DNA of 64,000 nucleotides, from positions 284,357-348,356 of the forward strand of contig NZ_LMUT01000016.1 in NCBI RefSeq assembly GCF_009765785.1, given 5' to 3'. Under the pieces are notes generated by a model. It was not told the origin of the DNA, did no database searches, and worked only from the letters and a program-made list of their open reading frames with translations. Of this stretch, positions 7,464-15,541 are shown in pieces. A program made the position numbers and the translations under genes. The first letter of the stretch is position 1. Every line of letters begins with the position of its first letter. The DNA is from Granulicella sp. L46. Lineage in GTDB: Bacteria; Acidobacteriota; Terriglobia; Terriglobales; Acidobacteriaceae.

Positions 7464-9494
7464 ATGAGTATAGAGACAGTTAACCCGCAGAGAAAAACGA
7501 AACAGACGACGCAGCCTCGGTTCGGGCGGCTCGACCTTGCGATGGAGCGGGTGAGCGAGGGTATCGGCAAAGCGGCGGCGTGGCTGATGGGTCAGCAGCA
7601 TGAGGACGGGTATTGGTGTGGGGAGCTCGAGGCTGATTCGATGCTCGAGGCTGATTACATCTACATGCACACGCTGCTCGGAACGGGCGATAAGGGCAGG
7701 ATGGAGCGCGCGGTTAACGAGATTCTGCGCCACCAGAATGATGATGGTGGATGGAGTCTTTATCCGGGTGGCCCGAGCAATGTGAACTACGGGGTGAAGT
7801 GCTACCTGGCGCTGAAGCTGATGGGCTGGACTGCGGAACATCCGGTGATGGTGAAGGCTCGGAACAAGGTGCTGGAGTTGGGTGGCGTGACCGAATGCAA
7901 CACGTTCACGAAGATGTATCTGTGCTCACTGGGGCAGTACGACTACGATGCGGTGCCGGCAGTTCCGCCGGAGATGCTGCTGTTTCCGAACTGGTTCTAC
8001 TTCAATATTTACGCGATCAGCGCGTGGTCGCGGGCGATCCTTGTGCCGCTGTCAATTATTTATGCGAAGAAGCCGTTCAAGAAGCTGGCTCCGGAGCAGA
8101 CGATTGATGAGCTGTTCGTGGGTGGCCGCGAGAACGCGAATTTGTATTTGAGGCTGGACCGCAAGCACATCATCTCGTGGCGCAACTTCTTTTTGTTTAC
8201 GGATCGGCTGGCGCACTGGTCGGAGCGGGTGCATATTCGGCCGCTGCGCACGATGGCACTGAAAAAGGCAGAGCAGTGGATGCTGGATCACTTTGAGCGT
8301 TCGGATGGTTTGGGCGCGATCTATCCGGCTATGCTGAATGCGATTGTGGCGCTGGTGTACCTGGGGTACTCGAAGGATGACCCGCAGGTGATTCGCGCGA
8401 TGGACGAGTTTGAGAAACTGGGGATTGATTGCCCGGAGGGGACGCTGGAGTATCCGACGCCGACGTTCCGGATGCAGCCGTGCTTTTCGCCGGTGTGGGA
8501 TACGGCGCAGGTGTTGTCTACCTTGGGGGAGACGGGGCTGGCTACGAACGATGCGCGGCTGGTAAAGGCGGCGGACTGGCTGCTGTCCAAGGAGATTCGA
8601 TACAAGGGCGACTGGTCGCACAACGTGAAGAATGTTGAGGCGAGCTGCTGGTGCTTCTTCTTCAACAACGACCATCAGCCGGATGTGGATGATACGGGCG
8701 AGGTGCTGCTGGCGCTGAAGGCCGTGGATAATCCGCGCGAACGGTATCAGTATGAGGTGACGCAGAGGGCCGTGGAGTGGGTCTTCGCGATGCAGTGCAA
8801 GAACGGTGGATGGGCTTCGTTCGATAAAGACAACACGAAGAAGATGTTTGAGTCGATTCCGTTCGCTGACCATAACGCGATGATTGATCCGCCTTCGGTA
8901 GACATTACGGGACGCATCCTGGAGATGCTGGCGAGCTACGGCTACACGCGGCGGGATAAGCGCGTGGAAAAGGCTGTGCAGTTTATTCTGCGCGAGCAGC
9001 AGTCGGACGGTGCCTGGTTTGGGCGCTGGGGTGTGAATTATTTGTATGGGACATTCCTGGTGCTGCGTGGTCTGCAGGCGATGGAGTACTCGTACCTGGA
9101 GCCTGCGGTGCAGCAGGCGGCCGAGTGGATTCGCATGGTGCAGAATGCCGATGGCGGTTGGGGCGAGACGTGCGGAACATACGATGATCCGAACCAGCGC
9201 GGGGTTGGGCCGTCGACGCCTAGCCAGACGGCGTGGGCGTTGCTTGGGTTGTTGGCGGCGAATGATACGCGGTCGGACTCTGTAGCGAAGGGCATTCGGT
9301 GGCTGATCGAGAGACAGCACGAGGATGGTTCCTGGGCTGAGCTTATGCCAGGAAGAAACGGTGAAAGCTACTACACTGGAACAGGATTTCCGCGGGTGTT
9401 TTACCTGGGGTATCACCTGTATAAGCAGTACTTCCCGCTGCTGGCGCTGACGACGTATCGCAAGGCCATGGAGCGCGAGGAGCAGGACGCGTAA
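7464..9494 (+). CDS. shc: Squalene-hopene cyclase
   Basis: This class II triterpene cyclase converts squalene to hopene/hopanol at the membrane. From the ATG at 7464 it has 676 residues, close to the family length. The protonating motif appears as DVDDTG at residue 407. Several QW repeats (Q-x3-G-x-W types) are seen: QQHEDGYW, QNDDGGW, QCKNGGW, QQSDGAW, QNADGGW and QHEDGSW. No strong ribosome site precedes 7464; an in-frame TTG at 7428 is an alternative start. It lies 109 bases after ispH and before hpnH. Confidence 0.95.
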   Translation: MSIETVNPQRKTKQTTQPRFGRLDLAMERVSEGIGKAAAWLMGQQHEDGYWCGELEADSMLEADYIYMHTLLGTGDKGRMERAVNEILRHQNDDGGWSLYPGGPSNVNYGVKCYLALKLMGWTAEHPVMVKARNKVLELGGVTECNTFTKMYLCSLGQYDYDAVPAVPPEMLLFPNWFYFNIYAISAWSRAILVPLSIIYAKKPFKKLAPEQTIDELFVGGRENANLYLRLDRKHIISWRNFFLFTDRLAHWSERVHIRPLRTMALKKAEQWMLDHFERSDGLGAIYPAMLNAIVALVYLGYSKDDPQVIRAMDEFEKLGIDCPEGTLEYPTPTFRMQPCFSPVWDTAQVLSTLGETGLATNDARLVKAADWLLSKEIRYKGDWSHNVKNVEASCWCFFFNNDHQPDVDDTGEVLLALKAVDNPRERYQYEVTQRAVEWVFAMQCKNGGWASFDKDNTKKMFESIPFADHNAMIDPPSVDITGRILEMLASYGYTRRDKRVEKAVQFILREQQSDGAWFGRWGVNYLYGTFLVLRGLQAMEYSYLEPAVQQAAEWIRMVQNADGGWGETCGTYDDPNQRGVGPSTPSQTAWALLGLLAANDTRSDSVAKGIRWLIERQHEDGSWAELMPGRNGESYYTGTGFPRVFYLGYHLYKQYFPLLALTTYRKAMEREEQDA

Positions 9495-9549
9495 GGCGAA
9501 GCGTACGGGCTGGTTGGGACATCGAATCGTTAGATTGAATTGCTAGATC

Positions 9550-9599
9550 GCAGCGCGTAGGGCAAAGGTTTTTGGCAGCGCGTAGGGCAAAGGTTTTTG
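9550..9599 (+). repeat. Perfect 25-bp tandem duplication upstream of hpnH
   Basis: A 25-base unit starting GCAGCGCGTAGGGCAAAGG and ending in TTTTTG is present at 9550-9574 and again, unchanged, at 9575-9599. It lies between the shc stop and the hpnH ribosome site. A recent duplication or a leader RNA element are both possible. Confidence 0.85.
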
Positions 9600-9620
9600 A
9601 AGGATAAGGAGTCGTTCAGC

Positions 9621-10775
9621 ATGGGAATTCCCATCTCGCAGATGTTCACGGTGACCACGTACGTTCTGAAGCAGAAGCTTTCAGGGCGGAAGCGGTATCC
9701 ACTGGTGCTGATGCTCGAGCCGCTGTTTCGTTGTAATTTGGCGTGCGCCGGGTGTGGCAAAATTCAGTACCCCGCACATATTTTGAAGGCGCAGTTGACG
9801 CCGGAACAGTGCTTCAAGGCAGTGGAAGAGTGCGGGACGCCGATGGTGTCGATCCCGGGCGGCGAGCCGTTGCTGCATCCGGATATGCCGGAGATTGTGG
9901 CGGGGTTGGTGGCGCGCAAGAAGTACGTGTACATGTGTACCAATGCGCTGCTGCTGAAGGAGAAGCTGCACCTGTTCACACCGTCGAAGTACTTGAGCTT
10001 CTCGGTGCATGTGGATGGGCAGAAGGAGCATCACGATATGTCGGTGTGCCGCGAGGGCGGGCATGACATCGCGATGGAGGGTGTTCGCGCGGCGGTGGCT
10101 GCGGGGTTCCGCGTGACGACGAATACTACGCTGTTCGATGGAGCGGATCCTAATTCTGTTCGCGCACACTTTGATGAGCTGATGGCTACGGGCGTTGAGA
10201 GCATGATGGTGTCGCCGGGGTATACGTACGATAAGGCTCCGGACCAGAATCATTTTCTTGGGAAGGCGCGGTCGCGGAAGATGTTTCGGGCAATCCTGTC
10301 GAATCGGAAGAAGAGCTGGCAGTTCAATACGCATCCGCTGTTTGCGGAATACCTGATGGGCAAGCAGGATTTTGAGTGCACGCCTTGGGGCATGCCGACG
10401 TACTCGATCTTTGGGTGGCAGAAGCCTTGCTACCTGCTGCAGGATGGATACGCGGACACGTTTCAGGAGTTGCTGGATACGGTGGATTGGGCGAACTACG
10501 GAGCCAAGAGCGGGAATCCGCAGTGCGCGAACTGCATGGTGCACTCGGGGCATGAGGCTTCGGCGGTGGACTACAACTTTGGCTCGCTGAAGGGATTTGT
10601 TGCTACGGCGAAGCGGTATATGTTCCCGTCGCTGTATGAGGATGCAGGCGCGCAAAAGCTGCTGAATGAGTGGCCGGTTGCGGGGCATGGGCCTCTGGTA
10701 CAGATCGGTGATCAGCCTACCGCGGTTGTTGTTACGACTTCGGTGAACGAGACATCCAGCGTGGCGGGAGACTAA
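9621..10775 (+). CDS. hpnH: Hopanoid radical SAM protein HpnH
   Basis: HpnH couples the 5'-deoxyadenosyl moiety to the hopene skeleton, giving adenosylhopane, the first step to extended hopanoids. The protein has 384 residues. The radical SAM CX3CX2C motif is in CNLACAGC at about residues 41-48, followed by the GGEPLLHPDM glycine-rich SAM contact. The opening MGIPISQMFTVTTYVLKQK is characteristic of HpnH. The start at 9621 is set by AAGGATAAGGAG at 9600-9611. It sits directly downstream of shc and two bases ahead of an unassigned gene. Confidence 0.94.
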   Translation: MGIPISQMFTVTTYVLKQKLSGRKRYPLVLMLEPLFRCNLACAGCGKIQYPAHILKAQLTPEQCFKAVEECGTPMVSIPGGEPLLHPDMPEIVAGLVARKKYVYMCTNALLLKEKLHLFTPSKYLSFSVHVDGQKEHHDMSVCREGGHDIAMEGVRAAVAAGFRVTTNTTLFDGADPNSVRAHFDELMATGVESMMVSPGYTYDKAPDQNHFLGKARSRKMFRAILSNRKKSWQFNTHPLFAEYLMGKQDFECTPWGMPTYSIFGWQKPCYLLQDGYADTFQELLDTVDWANYGAKSGNPQCANCMVHSGHEASAVDYNFGSLKGFVATAKRYMFPSLYEDAGAQKLLNEWPVAGHGPLVQIGDQPTAVVVTTSVNETSSVAGD

Positions 10776-10777
10776 AG

Positions 10778-11236
10778 ATGGCGACAGCACAGCAGGAGCA
10801 TTTGAAGATCGAGCAGCTGCGGAATACGTCTGCCGATGATGTGGAAGTGATTGCGGGGCGCGAGCGGGAGAATCTGGAGGGATGGATTCCTGAGCTGGCG
10901 ACTGAGGCCGAGGTGCGTGAGGCGCTGGAAAAGGCGTTTGATTTTCGCGGCGATGTGACGGTGACGCGCAAGGACGGGACGACTGTTGAAGGCTATCTTT
11001 ATGACCGGCGCAGTGAGCCCACGCTCGAGGCTTCGCTGGTACGGATTATTCCTACGCCGAAGGCTGGCGTGCCGGTGGAACGCGTGATGATCAGTTATGC
11101 GGATATCGCGGCGCTGCAGTTTACGGGGCGCGATACGGCGGCGGGCAAAACCTTCGAGGCCTGGATCAAGAAGTACTGGGAGAAGAAGGCGGCGGGCGAG
11201 ACGAACATTCAGATTGAGCCCGAGAAGCTCGACTAA
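10778..11236 (+). CDS. Unassigned 152-residue protein in the hopanoid operon
   Basis: I do not recognise the family. It starts two bases after the hpnH stop, so it is almost certainly co-translated with hpnH. The protein is soluble with no signal peptide. The N-terminal 60 residues are acidic and helical in character. The middle holds a strand-rich segment (DVTVTRKDGTTVEGYLYDRR) reminiscent of small SH3/Sm-like barrels, and the end is Lys-rich and helical (AWIKKYWEKKAAGE). Position suggests a link to hopanoid tailoring; this is inference from context only. Confidence 0.7.
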   Translation: MATAQQEHLKIEQLRNTSADDVEVIAGRERENLEGWIPELATEAEVREALEKAFDFRGDVTVTRKDGTTVEGYLYDRRSEPTLEASLVRIIPTPKAGVPVERVMISYADIAALQFTGRDTAAGKTFEAWIKKYWEKKAAGETNIQIEPEKLD

Positions 11237-11239
11237 GCG

Positions 11240-11440
11240 ATGACGACCCGTGAGATTGTGATCCAGAGTTGCGGATGCATTGCGATTCCTGAGGACATTG
11301 CGGGCGCGTTGGGCATGACTCCGGGTGTGGCGTTGACGATGGTTGCGGATGAGTCGGCACGGAGTTTGACTCTGACTTCGACGGGCGGAGCGGTTGCTGG
11401 AGAGATTGGGGCGCGTGCGGCTTGCCCGATCAAAGCATGA
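11240..11440 (+). CDS. AbrB/MazE-like small DNA-binding domain protein
   Basis: This 66-residue protein resembles the swapped-hairpin AbrB/SpoVT fold: CIAIPEDIAGALGMTPGVAL matches the usual 'IPxxIRxxLGlkpGD' pattern, and TLTSTG follows. It starts three bases after the preceding stop. Its own stop overlaps the hpnA start (ATGA at 11437-11440). It could be a local regulator of the hopanoid operon or a degenerate antitoxin, but no toxin gene lies beside it. The last third is not family-like. Confidence 0.6.
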   Translation: MTTREIVIQSCGCIAIPEDIAGALGMTPGVALTMVADESARSLTLTSTGGAVAGEIGARAACPIKA

Positions 11441-12450
11441 AGCTTTTTATTACTGGAGCTACCGGATTTGTTGGGGCGCATGTTGCGCAGCTTGCGGAGG
11501 CGCAGGGGGCGGAGCTGCGACTGTTGGCTCGGGCTAGCTCGGACACTTCGCGGCTGCCGAAGGATGCGGATGTGGTGGTGGGGGATCTGCGTTCGCCGGA
11601 GGGGTTTGCTGCGGCGTTGGTGGGTTGTGATGCGCTGATTCATGTCGCGGCGGATTATCGGCTGTGGGTGCCTGATCCGGCGGAGATGTACAAGGCGAAT
11701 GTTGAGGGGACGCGGTCGTTGTTGCGGCTGGCTCGCGAGGCGGGCGTGCGGCGGGTGGTGTATACGAGCAGCGTGGCGACGATGGGTTTCAAGATGGATG
11801 GGACGGTCGTCGACGAAGAGACCGCGGTGAGTGAGGCCGATATGATTGGCCACTACAAGCGGTCGAAGTGGATGGCGGAGCAGGTGGCGCTGGAGGCTGG
11901 GCGCGCAGGGCAGGAGGTGATCGTGCTGAATCCGACGACGCCGATTGGGGCACTGGATACGAAGCCGACGCCTACGGGGCGGATCGTGGTGGACTTTCTG
12001 AATCGGAATTTTCCGGCGTACGTGGATACAGGACTGAACCTGGTGGATGTGGATGAGATTGCGCGGATGCATCTGGTGGCGCTGGAACGTGGGCGGGTCG
12101 GGGAGCGGTACATTTTGGGCGGAGAGAATCTGACGTTGAAGCAGATTCTGGATCGGCTGGGAAAGATTTCGGGGCTGCCTTCGCCGACGATGAAGGTGCC
12201 ACATGCGGTTGCGATGGCGTTTGCGTATTGCGATGAAACGGTGACGGGGAAGTGGCGAGGCAAGGAGCCGCGGGCTACGGTGGAGGCCGTGCAGATGGGG
12301 CGGAAGATGATGTTTGCGAGTTCGGCGAAAGCGGAGCGGGAGTTGGGGCTGAAGGTGGGGAGCGTGGAGGGCGCGCTGCGGGCGGCGTGCGCCTGGTTTT
12401 ATAAGAATGGGTACGTGGATAAGACTGGGATTAGTTGCACGGGGTGCTGA
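11437..12450 (+). CDS. hpnA: Hopanoid-associated sugar epimerase HpnA
   Basis: This is a 337-residue extended SDR protein. The NAD(P)-binding motif GATGFVG is at residues 6-12, SSVAT precedes the active-site region, and the catalytic YKRSK supplies YxxxK. It belongs to the dihydroflavonol-reductase-like branch named HpnA in hopanoid clusters. The ATG at 11437 overlaps the previous stop and places the Rossmann fold at the very N-terminus; an upstream in-frame start at 11422 is less likely. The substrate is unknown; a role in making or attaching the hopanoid side chain is inferred from the neighbours. Confidence 0.85.
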   Translation: MKLFITGATGFVGAHVAQLAEAQGAELRLLARASSDTSRLPKDADVVVGDLRSPEGFAAALVGCDALIHVAADYRLWVPDPAEMYKANVEGTRSLLRLAREAGVRRVVYTSSVATMGFKMDGTVVDEETAVSEADMIGHYKRSKWMAEQVALEAGRAGQEVIVLNPTTPIGALDTKPTPTGRIVVDFLNRNFPAYVDTGLNLVDVDEIARMHLVALERGRVGERYILGGENLTLKQILDRLGKISGLPSPTMKVPHAVAMAFAYCDETVTGKWRGKEPRATVEAVQMGRKMMFASSAKAERELGLKVGSVEGALRAACAWFYKNGYVDKTGISCTGC

Positions 12451-12507
12451 GTGGAGCGCTATAGCAATTTCGAAATCGTGCACTGACCTGGCTGGGAAAG
12501 CTGCGGC

Positions 12508-14091
12508 CTAAGTTGTTTTCCGCAGCATCCCGACAGCCTCAGTCCAGGGCACGGGCGCCTGGTGCATCGCGTAGACCGTGTCCACCACAAGATGCTCCCG
12601 CTCTACCGCTTCCACCACTTCGTGGAACAGCTCTGGGTCATACAGTGTGTGGTCATCGTTCACCACGAGTGTGTCGCTGGCGTAGAGCAATCGGCGTTCC
12701 GGAAAATAAACCATGTACTGCCGCTCGGTCGATGCGCCGCGCAGGGGATAGAGCACCATGCGATTCGGTCCCGCGCCGATCTCTGTTCTACCCGCGACGA
12801 TCTTCCAATGAGGCGGCTTGTTTGCGGTCTGCAATGCATCGGGATCGATGGTGTGGGGCGCGGATATCATGCGCTGCAATAACGGCTCGTTCAAATCCAG
12901 GATGTATACCGGCAGACCCTGAGCGACATCGAACCGTATTCCGCCTACATGCGGCCAGGAGTCTGATGTGGACAAGACCTTAATTGGCGCATCCGGATAG
13001 CGCTTCTTCGCTTCGGCAAGAATTCCCTGTGTGAACGAGCTGGAGATCGGCGTCTCGAGAATTACTACCCCATCTGTCTGCTTCACGATCGTCGTATTCC
13101 AGGATCCCAGGAATAGATCGACTCCTTCTGCCAGCACCTTGTTTTGTGCGGCGTGAAAGGTGGCGCCTTTCCAGCCCTTCTGCTGGGTGCTGACGGCAGC
13201 CGCTTTTGCATCGACCGCGAAATCTTTGTCATTGATTGGCTTGTTGAAGGCGATATCTAGTGCCTGGGTCGAACTCCACACCGCGCCGTTTCTTTCGGTC
13301 ACCTGGTTGCTGGGATACTCCACGCCACCGATCCAGCGCCAGTTATCGAAATACACTCGCTGCTCGACATCGCCCCAGTAATACCAGAAGTCGTTGAATT
13401 CCTGCTTCGTCTCGACGGCGTCGGGCAGGTGGTTGAAGCGATTCAGCAGCACACGTACGGGAATCCCGTTCCAAGTAAAAGCAAGGACGGTGTGCGGCGT
13501 CTGACGGAGAGTCTCGGCAGGCGCATAGTGTAGGTCCGGTGCGGCCGCAGCGGTTAGCAGGATCTTTTCAGGTCCGAGAACCATCGCCTGACGCGCGGAA
13601 CTGAGACTGGCCGCATCACTGGGGGAGTCCTGGCTGCTGCCGCGAAACACAGCGCCTGCCGGGGTTACAACTAATGTTGAATCCGAGTCGGCTTGTTTCA
13701 GATCCGACTCCGGCCACACGGCGTGCGTCTTCTGGACCATTCGCTGGCCGGTGAAGTCCACCGTAATTTGATCGCGTGTATAGGAAGTGATGAACGGCGC
13801 CTGTCGGTAGGACTGCTCCATTAACTCGGTGTGTCCTATTAGGTCCAGCTGCTCCGTCGTGATTGCAGCTAGCTTCTCGCGGCCGCCCATTGCCTCGATC
13901 GCGCGAAGTAAACACTCCCGCGCATTCAGCCCTTCGCATCCCGGCGTTTGTTCTTTGGTGGCCGCTTTGCTTGCCGCCTTCCCTTGGGCGACACACGATG
14001 CCGCCGTTAGGAGCACGCCGGTCAGAACGGCGGTGGTGATTGAACGCCGCTTCTTCATCTGCCATAAACACCGCTGCATTGTGGCGAGCAT
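12508..14091 (-). CDS. Exported metallo-beta-lactamase-fold protein with degraded metal motif
   Basis: The protein has 527 residues, or 516 from an alternative ATG at 14058. A signal sequence (SITTAVLTGVLLTAASCVAQG) is visible. The C-terminal half follows the metallo-beta-lactamase pattern (VLST....HVGGIR, then LYASDTLVVNDD). Where active enzymes have THxHxDHxGG, this one reads TSDSWPHVGG, with Ser376, Ser378 and Pro380 replacing two metal His and the Asp. Only His381 remains. The first half has no fold I recognise. It may be a non-enzymatic binding protein. No operon partner; it converges with hpnA. Confidence 0.75.
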   Translation of the reverse strand: MLATMQRCLWQMKKRRSITTAVLTGVLLTAASCVAQGKAASKAATKEQTPGCEGLNARECLLRAIEAMGGREKLAAITTEQLDLIGHTELMEQSYRQAPFITSYTRDQITVDFTGQRMVQKTHAVWPESDLKQADSDSTLVVTPAGAVFRGSSQDSPSDAASLSSARQAMVLGPEKILLTAAAAPDLHYAPAETLRQTPHTVLAFTWNGIPVRVLLNRFNHLPDAVETKQEFNDFWYYWGDVEQRVYFDNWRWIGGVEYPSNQVTERNGAVWSSTQALDIAFNKPINDKDFAVDAKAAAVSTQQKGWKGATFHAAQNKVLAEGVDLFLGSWNTTIVKQTDGVVILETPISSSFTQGILAEAKKRYPDAPIKVLSTSDSWPHVGGIRFDVAQGLPVYILDLNEPLLQRMISAPHTIDPDALQTANKPPHWKIVAGRTEIGAGPNRMVLYPLRGASTERQYMVYFPERRLLYASDTLVVNDDHTLYDPELFHEVVEAVEREHLVVDTVYAMHQAPVPWTEAVGMLRKTT

Positions 14092-14199
14092 CTAGAGGCT
14101 CCTCTTCACATCTGTTTGCGTTGATTCTTAGACGTAACGCAACAGTCGAAGGTATCTTCTTCGTCCAGGCTGGATGTGCCGGCCAAAAGCCGTTGGGAT

Positions 14200-15537
14200 T
14201 CAGGTGGTGTGGAAGCCGGCGCGGCGCATGGCCAGGGGGACTTCGGGGTTGCGGGCGAAGGTGTCCCAGACGAAGCTGGTGCGGAGGTTTTCGGCCATGA
14301 CCAGGCTGATGCCTAGATCGATGCCGAGGACGTCGGGGTCGTAGTAGTTGGCTTGCGGGTGGAAGACGTCACAGAAGCCATAGCGGCCCCAAGCCTTGTC
14401 GCCGTAGTTGGCTTTGAGTGCGCGCTGGACGCGGAGGCAGGCTTCGGGGAGGAAGGGTAGCGAGCCGGCGGTGGCGTTGGGGACTACGGAACCGTCGATG
14501 GGGCCGAAGCCTTTGCCTTCGGCGTTGGGGCCACCCCAGGCGGTGTAGCCGTCGATGTAGTCGGAGGCGCTGATGCCCCAGTAGTCGGGCGAGTAGGGCT
14601 TGCCGAGAGAGAGGCAGAAGGCTTGGTGGGCTCGGGTCGCCGTTATGGAATTCGCAAAGTAGTCGGCGTAGCGATCGCGCTTGTTGCGGAAGTCGTAGAA
14701 GGCATGGCTGAATTGGTGGGTGAAGAGAGGATCGTTGCCGCTGATGTAGGTAAGGCCGTCGTAGGTGATGGTCTCGCGCTCCCAGGCGTTCCAGCTGGAG
14801 GCGGAGACGGGGTGGGTGGGTGAGCCGATGGCGAGGAGATAGATCATCATGAGCTCGCAATAGTGGCTCCAACGCGCGTCGAGGAAGCCCGACTCGGGAT
14901 GCCAGCCCATGGAGAAGGTGTCGCCGCCGTTGAGCATCCAGGGCCAGTCGACGCGGTTGTAGATGAAGGAGGCTAGCTGGTTGATGTCGGGGTCGTCGTG
15001 GAAGTGGGCACGGGCGGTGAGGACGCCGCAAAGGAGCAGCGAGGTATCGATGGAGGAGACTTCGTTGCGGTCGATGCGCTCGCCGGTTTCTACGTCGTTG
15101 AAGTGGTAGAAGAAGCCGTGGTTGTTGTAGAGCTTGTGGGCGTGGAAGCGGAGGGTGCGGAGTACCTGGTCGCGGAGCTGGGCGTGGGGGAAATACTTGC
15201 GCTTGTCGGCGATGCAAAGGGCAGCGAGGCCATAGCCGGTGGCGGCGATGCTGGCCATACGGCGGTTCGGATCAAGTTTGCCGTCTGTGTTGTTGGCGGT
15301 GGCGCGGTCGAGGACCTGGCCGGTGGTGGGGCTGGCTTGCTCGACGAAGAAGTGGCAGGCGCGGCGTTGCATGTCGTCGAGGAAGGCTTCGTCGTCGTGG
15401 GTGAGAACGTAGTGCGGGGCGGGCTCGGGTGTGAGATGAAGATCGACTGGAGCCTGCGAGGGAGTTTGGGAGAAGGCGTGGAGGCGCGGGGCGAGCGCAG
15501 CGCCGGCGAGGAGCTTGAGACAATCGCGCCGTTGCAT
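14200..15537 (-). CDS. Tat-exported glycoamylase-like protein (PF10091 type)
   Basis: This is a 445-residue protein with a twin-arginine signal (QRRDCLKLLAGAALAP). The body is an (alpha/alpha)6-barrel-like protein of the glycoamylase-like family that includes GH144 beta-1,2-glucanases. Recognisable segments are FFYHFNDVETGERIDRNEVSSIDT and GDTFSMGWHPESGFLDARWSHY, plus the C-terminal FHPQANYYDPDVLGIDLGIS. It follows the GH39 gene by four bases and is thus the third gene of a carbohydrate operon. Activity on beta-glucans or glucan oligosaccharides is likely but not certain. Confidence 0.8.
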   Translation of the reverse strand: MQRRDCLKLLAGAALAPRLHAFSQTPSQAPVDLHLTPEPAPHYVLTHDDEAFLDDMQRRACHFFVEQASPTTGQVLDRATANNTDGKLDPNRRMASIAATGYGLAALCIADKRKYFPHAQLRDQVLRTLRFHAHKLYNNHGFFYHFNDVETGERIDRNEVSSIDTSLLLCGVLTARAHFHDDPDINQLASFIYNRVDWPWMLNGGDTFSMGWHPESGFLDARWSHYCELMMIYLLAIGSPTHPVSASSWNAWERETITYDGLTYISGNDPLFTHQFSHAFYDFRNKRDRYADYFANSITATRAHQAFCLSLGKPYSPDYWGISASDYIDGYTAWGGPNAEGKGFGPIDGSVVPNATAGSLPFLPEACLRVQRALKANYGDKAWGRYGFCDVFHPQANYYDPDVLGIDLGISLVMAENLRTSFVWDTFARNPEVPLAMRRAGFHTT

Positions 15538-15541
15538 GATT

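Noticed and set aside
11240-11440. Toxin-antitoxin module around the AbrB/MazE-like gene
   Set aside because: No toxin-like gene is adjacent; both neighbours are hopanoid operon genes.
12500-14091. Classical beta-lactamase or lactonase call
   Set aside because: The HxHxDH motif is missing, so catalytic activity of this kind cannot be supported.
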